64,000 nt of DNA from Edaphochlamys debaryana. Lineage: Eukaryota; Chlorophyta; Chlorophyceae; Chlamydomonadales. Location: the NCBI GenBank assembly GCA_016858145.1, contig JAEHOE010000002.1, forward strand, positions 62,001 to 126,000. Direction: 5' to 3'. Shown here one piece after another: positions 10,658 to 21,637 of this stretch. The translations under genes were made by a program, and so were the position numbers. The notes beneath the pieces were generated by a model, which saw only the letters and a list, made by a program, of their open reading frames with translations, did not search any database and was not told the origin of the DNA. How positions within the stretch are numbered: the stretch's first letter is position 1; each line of letters opens with the position of its first letter.

Positions 10658-13600
10658 CCGCTTCACCGGCAAATCCCGCCCAAGCGCCGATGCACGCGTG
10701 ACTGGCAAACAGTTATAGGAATGAAGACCTGTTTCCCGCTGGTCCCCCGTGCCTGCCTGCCCTGGCCCCAGCTGTCATGGCGCGATTCCGCGGACACGGT
10801 CCGCAGAACGGTCCGGAGAACGTCACACATACTGGAAGACACATACACTGTAGATACAATACGGTGCAACAGCAGAGATGAGGACTGAGCGACAAAGGAG
10901 CAACTGCCGACCAATGCCCAAGTCCGGCTCTTTCGATTGGATTCTTTATAACGTACCTTAATCCTGAGGCTTATCCATGATATGTCAAAATCGAAACGGG
11001 CTTTGCGTCTCAGGACCACGGTGCGGCGTGTCGGGGGGGGGGGGGGCGCGCGCTGCTAGTCAAACTCGCGCTTCACGCGATGTCCTCCCAGGACGTGTGC
11101 GACAATAGGTAATGGATATGTAAATCGGAGGCCGCGATTGGGCCCGTGCGGTGGAGAATGTGCTGTGTGACCGCGCGACGGTGAGCTCGGGCAACGCGAG
11201 GATGTCTTGATTGATATGCAATCAGTGAAAGGCTGGGATGGGCAGCTAGTGCACCCCAAAGTTGCTCACGGGGGGGGGCGCTGTTCGACCCCCCCCCCCC
11301 CCGGCCTCTGCCCCCGCTCCCCGCGTCACTACGCCCAGTTGCCTGTCGCTCATCCCGCCCCCCCGCCCACCCCACCAGGCCTTCCCCCGACAGTTGTCTG
11401 GATATAGCGAGGCTGCTACTAGGGAGCTGAGATGATTTGGCAGGCAAGCAGAGGAGCTAGGCGAGTGCAGCAGGCCTTGCGCAAAGGCGGTTCCTGTACC
11501 TTTCCCGTCCTGTCTGGGCAGCACCCCGTGAACTTGGCGTGTTAGGACCTGGGCTTGACGTTTGGCTCGGGGCTTCTGTCTGCCGTCTGCCCCCCCCCCC
11601 CCGCCCTTGGCACGTTCCGTTGAGCTGCCCCCCCGCCCCGGCAGTTCAGGCCGGGCCCGGCCTACATGCTCACGGACGTCGTGCTTCCGAGGTGAGAAGG
11701 CAACACAGATGGCGGATTGTTTAAGGGCGGATGCAAAGGGGGCAGGCTAATCTATTACTCCAGAACACGAAGTCGTTTGCTCCTCTCGCACCCTCTGCTC
11801 CTCTACTCCTCTCACGTCAACTCGTGCTTCCCCCCTTTCTCGCCCCCTTCCCAGCTCATATACACGACGCCGTGGCCCTGCCCGCGGTGCCCAGCCTGTT
11901 CCTGTTGGCTCCCGCTGGAACGCACGGTCGTGCGCATGGCCGGCGCTGCCTAGGCCTAGGCCATGGGGGCCTCCACGGTGGAAAGACGGTAAGGTGAGGG
12001 GCTATGGGAAGCTGGGTTGAGGGTGTGAGATGTGAGGTGAGGGGCGCGTGGACAAGGTGAAGGGGGGGGGGAAGCTTCCCCCATAAGGCAGGCGAGAAGA
12101 GGTGGGTGGGCGGAGCGTGACCTTGCCGGGGTAGGGGGCAGAAGGAGGGAAGGGGTGAGGTGCTGAGGTAAGGATACGGACGCACGGGTTTGGGAGGGCG
12201 GGGGCATGAAGTGCGGCCAGGACATCGAGCAAAGCCGCGGCACGGGTACTGAACTTGTCACCGTCCCCCCTCCCCCCTCGCCCCCCAGGATGCAGGAGGA
12301 CTCATCATTGGGCGGGTGTGCGATGACATCCCAGCAGGCTGCGCTTGGAGAAACAGATGGGAAGGTCGGGGCTTTGACATAGGTTTAACACATGGCAAGG
12401 TCGGGGCTTTGACACCGGGGTTAACACCGGCTAGTTGAGGCAGAGGTCGGGACTTCGCTGGCAGGATAGCTTACAGGCTGCGTGGAGATGAGATGTTTAC
12501 TTGGCGTTTGAGGCTGGAACGCAAGCAGGCAGGAGACAAGCTAAGATGAGAGAGATAGTGGCAGGCAGGACACAGAGGCATGCATGTAAAATCCGAGTGT
12601 CAATACGGCCGCAGAACCACTTCGGATCCACCCGGTTTGGAAGGCGGGTTACCGGGCCGGTTTTTCATGTGTCAAATCCCGGTGGGTTCACCGAACCGGG
12701 TCGAACCGGGTGGCAGCCCGGTTCGCCAAACCCACCCGAACCCGGGCGGTAACCTGCCCCAGGACTGACGTATCCGTCCAAGTCCTCCCTACCTTTGCGC
12801 CTGCCGCATTGGCTCGGGGAGGCACCCTGTGTAACCAACGGCTTCCTAACGAAAGCCCCATGCCTCCCAGATCACGAGAAAGGCACGTGCGGGGTTAACA
12901 GCACCAGGGAAAAACGGGAGCAGGGGCCACGACCCAAAACCTGGTGCTCAAAGTCCCCGCACGGCACACCGCACCCTGCTTAATGGACACCCACCCATAA
13001 CCCACAGCCCCATAAGCTCGGCAGTCGCCATGGGCACAATGCCCCCCGCTGCCCATCCTGCTGCCTGCTCGTTGCTCTCGCCGTCTTGTTCCCCACGCAT
13101 GCTCAGTTTCCTGTGCTGTTCGTTCCCGCCTCTCGCCCCTCTCTTACTCCCCATCTGCCGGCACCCCCGCCACCTCTGTTGGCACGGCCTCCGCCGCCGT
13201 GGCCACTGCCCCTGCCGCCAGGGGGAGCAGTGCGTTGTGGCGGCCTGTAGGGCGGGTTGGCCACTGCCGTGCCGGCGGGTCTGTTACCTCTGCCACCGCC
13301 ACCTCCGCTCCCCACCACAGCGGCGGCCGCCTCAACAGGACCCCTCCGCACAGTTCCGGCTCCCGCCTGCTCATGCCATGGCTGTGGCGGCGGCCGCTTG
13401 CTCCTCCACACCACCCGCGGCTGCTACGCCCACGCCGGCAGTGGGCCCACCGGCGGCGGCAGCCACGGCCGCCACACCTGCCGCGCCCGCTCCACCGGCA
13501 GGTTGGGCTCCACCATTGCTGTCCCTCGGCTCGACCTCGATGCTGTAGTGATATCGGGAGAAGGAGTCGTTGTATTAGAGCAAAGCCATGCCATGTCAAG

Positions 13601-13700
13601 CCAATCCGCCCACCAAGGCCCCTCCCCTCCAAGACCCTCCCTACCACCAACCTAGTTACCTCCCCACCAAGGCCCCTCCCCAGCAGCAGCAACAACCCAG
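10658..13700. other. Intergenic region with homopolymer runs and possible exon scraps
   Basis: No gene I can support end to end. Contains a 14-G run near 11033, a C-run near 11290 and other poly-C tracts. Two plausible exon-like pieces on the plus strand: 11646-11691 (acceptor CCGGCAG, donor GAG|GTGAGA, reading RPGPAYMLTDVVLPR) and 11856-11990 (reading AVALPAVPSLFLLAPAGTH); I could not join them in phase. At 12362-12425 a ~44-bp unit beginning AAGGTCGGGGCTTTGACA is present twice. A CCGGTT-rich patch lies at 12630-12765. 13,100-13,560 is GCC-rich with no motif. Confidence 0.4.
12630..12765. repeat. CCGGGTT/AACCCGG-rich inverted-repeat patch
   Basis: GGCGGGTTACCGGGCC near 12643 and CCCGGGCGGTAACCTGCC near 12745 form an imperfect inverted pair around several CGAACCGGGT motifs. 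Similar motifs recur at 6965-7075 and 7490-7530, suggesting a small non-autonomous element family. Confidence 0.45.
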
Positions 13701-13713
13701 CCTCCCCCCTCGC

Positions 13714-16472
13714 TTACATGCCCGCCAGCTGCTCCACGTCGAACTTGACGCTGGGGCTGTAAACAAAGAGCATGAACTCGTTGATGCACGCTGTGGGCAG
13801 GGGCAAGCAACAAACGGATGTGGGGGAAGCAAGCAACAAGAAGTAAGGATTCCAGGCGCAACAAGCAACAATCTCAACAAGCAACCAACAGGTACCTCGG
13901 TAGCACGCTCCTGCCACGGCACCCATGCACCCACCCACCCATGTTGTTGTACTTGCTGCCACACGCATTGTCAAACTCCCAGAAGATTGCAGTGGCCTCG
14001 TTCATGCCCGGCTGGCATGCTCACATCCGGGTGAAGGTGAGCGTCACGCCGTGCACCCCCACAAGTCTCCGGTTGTTTAGCTGGAGCCCCAGTGTGTTGT
14101 AGACCTCCGCGAATGGGGACCCCAGGTCATCGCGCATGCGCAGCTGCACATCCCCTACGAACTGATTGGGGTTGGAACAGCCTTCAACAGGGCCTGTTTG
14201 AGCCTTTTAAGGGCCCTGCTGCACCTGCTGCAGGCTGTGACATATGCCAAACAGGTACTTAGACCCCTGCATTTTCGTTAGCATCTGCAACATACACCTG
14301 CAGCACCAACAGCTGTTCAAGCCTGCCCATGCCTGTTGATGCCTGCAGCCCTCCAAACTGCTTGCTCAAGGCCATCGCCGTCGTTGAGGTGGTTTACGAG
14401 GGGCGCAATTACACGTTCAAGGTGCCGTTGTTGGCCAACGGCGCATCCATCGCAGTCATGACTCTCCAGCACCTGGTAAGTGCGTAGAGGGGGGGAGCGC
14501 GGTCAGAAATGGGCACTAGGATGCTGCGCGTTCTGCGCCTGGTAGCAGACATCTTTGGCTCGGAGCCGGGTGAGCATGTGGGGAGCGTGTCTCCCTCGGC
14601 GTATGCTGGGGTTCCCGGATTGATGTCACCGCCAGCGGGGACAAAGTGGTGATACTTGTCCCCCAGCAGACCTGCCGCCTGACCTGCTGCCCGCCTTTCC
14701 CCCCTTTCCCCCTTCCCCAGGTACGCCTGGGCGGGTGCGGCCTGGTCTGGGTGGTTGCGGCTGTGAGGGTACAGCACCTACCGCTGGAGGAGTGGCTTCA
14801 GGAGAAGGAGCGTGATACAGGGGTGGGGTTGTGGAATGGGTCGCTGCAATGACTGTGTGGGCATGAGGACAGGCTAAGCAAACTCAGGCAATGGAAAGTG
14901 TGTTAGCTGATGGGTGGCGTCCCAGGACTGCTGCGAGGAGTGGCTCCAGGAGGATGAGCGTGTTACGGGGGTGGGGTGGTGGTATGGGTCGGGATGCAGC
15001 AGCACGCAAAGGCAGCGGTCTCGGGGCAGGTTGGGTTTCCAGGGCTGGAGTATGTTGTAGTGCGTGTTTCTGCGCCTGCGGGGCGTGTGGGGTTGCGCCT
15101 GTGGGGTGCGTGCTGATGCGCCTGCGGGTTCTGTGCTCGTAGGGGCCGTGCAGCGTAGTCCGGGCGATGATGAAGGGGGATGCAGCTGAGCGCGCTGTCG
15201 CAACGTGAGAGAAGAAGGCAGGGTGCCAGCAATGCGCATCGCTGAGGCAGGGGCTAACCTAGGGGCAGCCGCGCGCGCAAACGGTACTTTCCTGGCTCTT
15301 GGTGTCGAGGCCCCCGGTGTTGTGCGTGCAGGCGGCCGCCAGTCCCGCTAGAGTGCGTTGGACCACCTGTGATCAATGTGAAGCGCAGCGTCGAGTCAGC
15401 TTGTGGTGTTGCTAACGGTAGTAGTGCGGTGCGTGTGCAGTGCGAACCGGGGGAAAGAGTCAGTGGCAAGGACGGCTGGTAAGTAGCTGACCGCAGTACG
15501 GCTCTAGACGCTTCATCCCGCCATCCTGCGAGCACTAATGCAACTAGCTCGACACCAAGGAGCCGGCACAGGAACCGCATAGTGTTGGGAGGGATGCGCC
15601 TGGGGAGCGCGTGTTGCTGCGCCTACCGTACCTATGTACCATGCGTGGCGATTGAGGTGTAGGCAGGACGCCAGCCCCTGTCGTGTGGCTCCGTCGGCAT
15701 GCAAGGTGTCACATGCTGTCAGAGTTCAGTGTTAACGCAGAAGCACACAGTCAACAGCTCTGAACAGCTCCAGACAGCCTGGGACAGCATGTCACAACCT
15801 GCAGCCCAGAAGTCAGCGCCTGTCGGGCCAACAGCAGCAGCAGCTGTGCTGCAGAGGGCTGTCAGGCCAACAGACCCTGTCAGGACCCCTGTTGGAGGCT
15901 GTTCCAACCCCAATCAGTTCGTAGGGATCGCTGAGCAGCTCCTCACCCTTTGCACTGCTCTTGGTTCTGCTGCTCGGCCTGCTTGGATGGGAGGGGATGG
16001 GGTGCAGGAATTCCCGGGTCCTCACTCATGCATTCCTGCCGACACCAGGCCATGTCCCCTGACGCCCTGTGCCCTGTGGGTGGCCCGTGCCTTCCTCCCA
16101 GCCCCACGACACACCTCGAGCTCTTGGTCTTGCCGCCAGACTCCGGTGTCAGGCTGGTCTCCCCCCCCACCGCAACAATTGCTGACGCCACATAGCCCCT
16201 GAGCAGGTCACTGCCCATCGCCTTCTCCATGAAGCTCTGCAGGCCTGGCACATTGCAAGCGAGGTCCATCGCCGACATTCAGAGGTCAGCACAGTTCTCC
16301 CATATGGGGCTGTTGACCACCATCATCGCCAAGCGCCGCACGGTGCCCTTAGTCCGCAGGAGCTTGCAGTGCAGCGCCTCCGGAAGCTCATTAAACGTGT
16401 TGTAGCGCAACTCCTCGCGCAGCTCAACGCTGTACTCGGCATACGCATCCTCCTCCTCCTTGTCTCCAATAC
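13714..16472 (-). pseudogene. Disrupted hypothetical gene (two stops plus an inserted element)
   Basis: Minus-strand exons read as genuine protein but are broken. The first visible exon starts at 16472 (acceptor GTTGCAG; DKEEEDAYAEYSVELREELR), hits an in-frame TGA at 16281-16279 and continues in the same frame (MSAMDLACNVPGLQSFMEKA). A later exon (GEELLS) is interrupted at 15929/14150 by the TIR element and resumes as DVQLRMRDDLGSPFAEVYNT, then has a TGA at 14023-14021 before CQPGMNEATAIFWEFDNACG. It splices in phase 1 at about 13939 to a last exon at 13790-13714 (ACINEFMLFVYSPSVKFDVE, stop TAA). No family recognised; 5' exons upstream of 16472 were not identified. Confidence 0.6.
14153..15926. 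mobile_element. 1,774-bp TIR DNA element inserted in the pseudogene
   Basis: The ends are inverted repeats starting CCCTACGAACTGATTGGGG; the first 31 bases match exactly and similarity continues with mismatches to ~40 bases. The element is flanked by ATC on both sides (14150-14152 and 15927-15929), a 3-bp target duplication. Removing it with one ATC rejoins the host frame as GEELLS-DVQLRM. The interior holds no transposase I recognise; it has two diverged copies of a ~65-bp unit (GAGGAGTGGCTTCAGGAGAA near 14790 and a similar stretch near 14938), so it is probably non-autonomous. A 3-bp TSD is seen in PIF/Harbinger and CACTA elements, but the TIR does not tell me which, if either. Confidence 0.8.
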
Positions 16473-16752
16473 CTGCAACACAGGAGGGACAGCCTGACCG
16501 TGAGCAATGTCATGGCAAGCGCTGCCCGGTCAAGCATTTTGGCGGGGCTTCCTGGGCTCGCCTCTGCCCTAGAAGTCATGCACGCCGGTTGACACTCGAC
16601 CTGATGTTGTTGGAGTCCTGTAGGCAGACGTGCATTGTGTACGCGGCTCGCCGCCCGCACATCTGTGCGCCGCACTGTGCAAATTCGTAGTCCTTTGACA
16701 TGATTTTGTTATGTTGGAGGGGCTGTGTGCAAGCAGGCCGCTTTGGAGAAGT

Positions 16753-17205
16753 GGCCAGTCCCTGTGCCATATCAGCACCCCGTAATGGGGGGTGCAAGGC
16801 TCCCTTGTACCCCCCGTAGCCTCCCCATACCCCATTACCCCTCCGCTCGTTGGGCTGGCCAGTTCCTGTGCCGTATCGGCACCCCGTAATGGGGGGTGCA
16901 AGGCTCCCTTGTACCCCCCGTAGCCTCCCCATACCCCATTACCCCTCCGCTCGTTGGGCTGGCCAGTTCCTGTGCCGTATCGGCACCCCGTAATGGGGGG
17001 TGCAAGGCTCCCTTGTACCCCCCGTAGCCTCCCCACACCCCATTACCCCTCCGCTCGTTGGGCTGGCCAGTCCCTGTGCCATATCGGCATCCCGTAATGG
17101 GGGGTGCAAGGCCGCGCTGCACCCCCCATTACGGGGGATGCAAGGCTCCCTTGTACCCCCCGTAGCCTCCCCACACCCCATTACCCCTCCGCTCGTTGGG
17201 ATGGG
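16753..17205. repeat. 104-bp minisatellite, about four copies
   Basis: Unit starts GGCCAGTYCCTGTGCC at 16753, 16857, 16961 and 17065. Each unit contains a short palindromic core CACCCCGTAATGGGGGGTG. The fourth copy carries an extra inverted piece (CACCCCCCATTACGGGGG) and is followed by GCTCGTTGGGATGGG. Confidence 0.85.
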
Positions 17206-17879
17206 CAGGGCTTGGCAAGCGGCTACCAATCCGCGTTTACATTCACTTACCCTGCAGCTCGCCAGCTGGCCTGCAGGCCCACCATACGGTACCTCCAACG
17301 AGCACCCCGCCAACGTCCCAGCCACCATCACCGCTGCAACAGGGCCAGGGCCTTTAGGGCCTTAAGGGCCGCTGCACCAGGGCTGAACCAGGGCCCGTCT
17401 GCGTGTGACCTGGCCTTCATGGGGATGACGGGCTGGGCAGTGGAGCAGTGGGTCCGGCTTTGACTCTGCCTGATACCATTTGGCCATCACCAGCGCCTTC
17501 GCATACCCGTCACTTCCCACGTGCTTAACGACGTTTTCCACCTTGCCAAACCAAAGCTCATCCGTCGTGTCAGGAACCAGGAACCAGCTGACAGCTTTAC
17601 ACGCCCCACCCTCACTCCCTTCAGGACTTGATTAGGGGCGATGGGGGATAGGCCTATCCCTAGGGTGATGGGGGATAGGGGGCAAGGCCTTACAATGCTG
17701 GCTGAGCTGAGGGAGGCAGCCATAATGGAGGGGTCCGTGAATAGGAGCAAGAGCGGGCTGCGTGCGCGACCTGTGAGAGCGGGCGTATGTACCCCTGCTG
17801 GACAGCGAGGCGGCGATGGCTGCGAGCCAGTGCAGGCTGGCAACAACGGAGAGCACACGAGAGCCAGCAAAGCCCGCGC
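17206..17879. other. No supported gene
   Basis: Spacer between the minisatellite and the LINE. A GATGGGGGATAGG motif is repeated at about 17640 and 17667. No coding evidence. Confidence 0.5.
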
Positions 17880-19990
17880 TTACTTGATTTGCTTGGACGC
17901 GAGCGACGCGCAAGGGACAGGAGCAGCAGGGGTGCAGCGTTCGGGGATGGGCGTCGAAGTTGTGGATTGTGGCGATGATAAGCTGGCTGCGGCAACTAGT
18001 GCTATAAGAAGGCACCCAGGCGAGTTCCAGATAGAAGTGAACGAGCATATGAAGTCGTCGTCTGTCAAGCCGAGAGAAAGGCGCGAAGACAAGCTACGGA
18101 GGGCATGGCTACGGTGGGCTACGGTGGGAGGGCAGTAAAGGAGGGGGGGGGTTACGGAGGGCAAGGGACCCACGGACGCACGGATGGGCGTCCCCTGCTG
18201 TTGTGCTGCAGCCGCTGACGTGCGGTGCAGCCAGGGGTCAAGCGCCACCGGATTGTTGCTGAAATGCTGTGCCTGGCAGGGCGGCAGATGGCGCGCCAGA
18301 GCCTCCAGCTGCCACGCCATCTCGCGCTGTGCCAGGAGCATGCCGCCGACCTGACCGCCTGCCCTAGGGCTAGCGGCCGTACCGCTGTCGACTCTGCGGC
18401 CGGCAGCAGCTGTGGCCGCCGTGCCACCGAGCGCCGTGCCGCCACCGATGCTCGCCTGGGCCCCCCCATCCCCGCCGCTGCCAAAGCCCTGGCCCTCCCG
18501 ACTGCCGCCGTCATTGGTGTGCTGTGCGCTGGCTGTCCCCGGGCCAGCGGCCGCACCGCTGCCGACTCCGCCCGTTCCACCGCTTGCACCCACCTCGGGG
18601 GCTGGCGGCGGCCAGGCGGCGGGGCGCACCGGCACGGCGGGCACTTCGGCGTTGGAGGCCGTCAGAGCCCTCCGCACCTCCTGCACGGTATAGTTATCGA
18701 GCCGGACGCCCGCAACAGTGCAGGCGGCAGGGTGCACGACCACCTCCTCCCGCCCCGCCAGCAGGTGCGGCGCGCGCGGCCGGTTGGCCTGCCGCTCTCG
18801 AGGGCTGGTGGCCTCGTACTCCACCCGCTCTGCCGCCGTCCAGTGGCGGCAGTGTTTGGGGTACATCAGCACGCAGGCCGGCCGCCAGCATGCGTCGGGC
18901 TGCAGCGGCGGCACCGCGGGGCCAGGCGCCACGAGGCATCCAGTGTGCAACACCGCAAACGTGCGGCCCAAACCGTCCGCTACCCACAACCCGTCGGGGC
19001 TGACCTGCCAGGGAGGGTCTTCAGGGGAGGGGGGCGGAGGAGGGGACAGGTGCGGGCGAGCACTGCGCAGATGCTGCACGGCTGCCGCCAACCGCGGCGG
19101 CAGGCGCGGCGGAAGGGGCGCGTCAGAGAATACCCAATCCCAGCTGCGCGCCCCCTCTGGACGCACCCGTGCGAGCAGGGCCCGCGTCAGGAGCTTCCAC
19201 GGTGCCCGCCCTGGCTGCCCCAACATGGCCAGCGGCTTGGCCTGCAGGGCCGCAAGGAAGGCCCTCAGGTCTACGTGCCCCACCCCTCCATCCTTACGGT
19301 CAAGACAGGCCACCGGGCGGTGCGGGCGGAGCTGCGGGTGGCCGTGGCACACCAGCGTGGCGTCCTCAGGGCGCAAGCCACCTGCCACAAACTCGTCGAC
19401 CAGGCTGCAAAGGGCGCGGAGTTGCTCGGGGGTAGGGGCAACGAAGGAGAAGTGATAGGCCAAGGCAGATGCCAGGACCTGCTTAAGCAAGCTTGGCAAT
19501 GTAGGCAATGTGGACCCGCCCGACCAGTGACAAACCCAGCCCGCGCCAACAAAGGGACAGGCCCCGCAGCCTCCCTGCCCGTTGCTCATACGCCGCCGCA
19601 GCAAGAGCGGCAGGATCGCGCGTCAGCAGCACGCCCAGGTGCTTGGGGGGCTCAGTCACGTACGGGAAGCCCGTGTACGGGCAGGTACCGCTCAGACCCG
19701 CCAGGCGGCCCAGAGCCAGGGCCTTGCTCTTGTCCGGGTGTACCCGGGCGTTGCTGGCTCTCCCAAACAGCGCGAGAGCGTCCCGCACCACAGGCCCGTC
19801 AGTGGCCGGGTCGCAGTACAGCAGCTGCGTGTCATCTGCGTGGTGGGCGGCAGGGGGGGCAGGGGAGCCGCCCGGGAGCAGCGGCATGCGCAGGCGGCCA
19901 CAGGCCACCAGGCGGTGCATGTATGCCGTGAAGGGCTGCAGCTGCATCACCCACAGCACGGGCGTTGTTGTCCCTAAGGAAACTCGCTCC
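17880..19990 (-). mobile_element. 5'-truncated L1-type LINE (ORF2 fragment)
   Basis: Minus strand. Upstream part (about 19990 to 19485) carries the RT palm motif as HADDTQLLY followed by ARVHPDKSKALALG and WRGLGLSLVGRVHIA; the downstream part (frame 19604-17880) continues QVLASALAYHFSFVAPTPEQ, GGVGHVDLRAFLAALQAKPL and a long C-terminal region. The two parts are in different frames, joined near 19495 (frameshift), and everything before the RT palm (endonuclease, fingers, ORF1) is missing. The post-RT segment with GHVDLRAFLAALQAKPL is typical of algal L1-clade elements as I know them. No poly(A) tail is evident at the 3' end. Confidence 0.75.
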
Positions 19991-20279
19991 GCTGCCTGCG
20001 TGGGACGCGGCCTGGTCCGGCGGCAAGGACTCGAGCGTGGACGACCACGGGGCGCGGCTGCCGCCGCAGGACTCGGGCCAGGGCCAGCGGGGGAGCAAGA
20101 ACAGCAGCAAGAGGGCAGGGTGAGACGGGGTGGGGCGGGGCCAGCAGGGCTGCGGGAAATGAGGGCACGGGGCCACAACCTTGTTCTGCATTTTGCCTGA
20201 CTCTTACGCTCTTGGTGAGCAGCTGGAAGCCAAGAACAACCACCCCACGTTACCCCACTGCCTACCCCACTGCCTTCAG

Positions 20280-21637
20280 GGACTCTGCGCTGCAGGAGGA
20301 TGCGCCGTGGAGGGGCACCGAGGAGGAGAAGTGCTGGGACTCGATCATGACGGCATGCTCGGGGAAGCTGGGTTCCACACCCAACCAGGAACTGGGGAGG
20401 CTGGGGACCCAAGAGGGAACCTCGTGCTGGGATGCTTGGTGGCGGCGTGAGTGCGGGGGGTGGACCTCAAACGGGTCGGGCACGTGGGCGTGCAGATAAG
20501 GTTGGGGAGCAGCAAGAGGATGCGCGCAGCTTCTGAGGATTGAAAGTAGTACACCTGTTGTCTGGCGTGCCCCTCATTGTAGGTACGTCCGCTTTGGCTT
20601 CGCGTGGCACCTTGTAAAGGAGGCCTTCAAAACGGACGCGGTCATCCTGACGCCGGGCACGGGAATTGACGTGCACACCGCTTACTGGAAGATCGTCTTC
20701 GTGAGTGTGGGAGGGAAGGGGGGCGTCTGGGGCGGGGCTAACACCAGGGAAGCCAGGAGGGGCTTGAGCTTCTTGACGGCTCGTATAAAGCGACAACCGA
20801 CTGACGACGCACAAGTGTACGTGACCCGAAACCCACCGTGCTATCCCTTCCTTTTCAGATTTTCCTGGCGTTCGTGGCGAAGAACAACCCCTCCACCGAG
20901 GGCCTGCTCGCCAATGGGTGGCCAGGGAATGAGGTCGTGGCGTACATCAGCAACTGCGTGCTGCTCACCAATCAAGATCCAATCATCGGTCACGGATTAC
21001 CAGAGTGAGTAGGCCGGACTTGATACCTTGCGTGCTTGAAGAGGGTGAATGTGCTACACGATTCCATGAGCTGCCTGTTTGTCACTAGTGCGTGTTGAAA
21101 GAAAGGATAATGTGACAGGGTTGCCGATACGTATCAGCGGTCCCCGTATTGATATGGATACGGATTAATACGGATACGGCCTCTCGCTGCCGTATTAATA
21201 CGGCATGCGGCGCGGGGGTACCAGCCGGGCAGCCGGGGGCCGGCGGACGGTGGGGGGTAACGTGGGGTGCTGGGGTGCGTCGGTCTACAGCTCTGCCATC
21301 CGTTCCGCCATAGCCGATGCCCTACGCACTCCCTGCCCTTGTACGTGAACGTGGAGCGCATTTGCTCATGCACAAGGCGGCAGTCTGGGCTGCCGTACAC
21401 TGCCGTATTAATACGGCTGGGCGCCGCCGTATTGAAGCCGTATTAAGCCGTATTAGCGGGGAGGGGGCCGTATTGCGTATTAATACGCGTATTGGCACCG
21501 GGGGCTGCCGTATTGTGCGACCCTGTAATGTGATGCCCATGCTGTTGTTCTTCCCCACAGAGCCCGGGAACCGGAAAGGCGCCCCCGACGTCAAGGTCCC
21601 CACCACCATCATCATCGACAAAGACCAAGTTGGGTGA
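20280..21637 (+). CDS. Hypothetical multi-exon gene, partial model
   Basis: Exon-like pieces on the plus strand: 20280-20456 (DSALQEDAPWRGTEEEKCWD), 20583-20700 (YVRFGFAWHLVKEAFKTDAV), 20859-21004 (IFLAFVAKNNPSTEGLLANG) and about 21561-21637 (GAPDVKVPTTIIIDKDQVG, stop). The first three join in phase (2, then 0). The best donor after exon 3 (CCAGA|GTGAGT) gives phase 2, whereas the natural frame of exon 4 needs phase 1, so the 3' end is unresolved or broken. The intron between exons 3 and 4 contains a MITE. No ATG-bearing first exon identified; no family recognised. Confidence 0.45.
21115..21526. mobile_element. 412-bp MITE with AATGTG target duplication
   Basis: Ends are inverted (ACAGGGTTGCCGATACG at the left; ACAGGGTCGCACAATACG as reverse complement of the right). 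The direct repeats AATGTG at 21109-21114 and 21527-21532 flank it. The interior is built from CCGTATTAATACGG palindromes and half-copies (around 21160-21205 and 21400-21500). Non-coding; sits in an intron of the plus-strand gene. Confidence 0.75.

Noticed and set aside
16753..17205. CRISPR-like array
   Set aside because: Units are 104 bp and nearly identical throughout with no unique spacers, and the context is eukaryotic; it is a minisatellite.
17880..19604. 574-codon minus-strand frame as a host gene
   Set aside because: It is continuous, after a frameshift, with an RT palm motif (HADDTQLLY) and the post-RT region of L1-type elements, so it is LINE ORF2.
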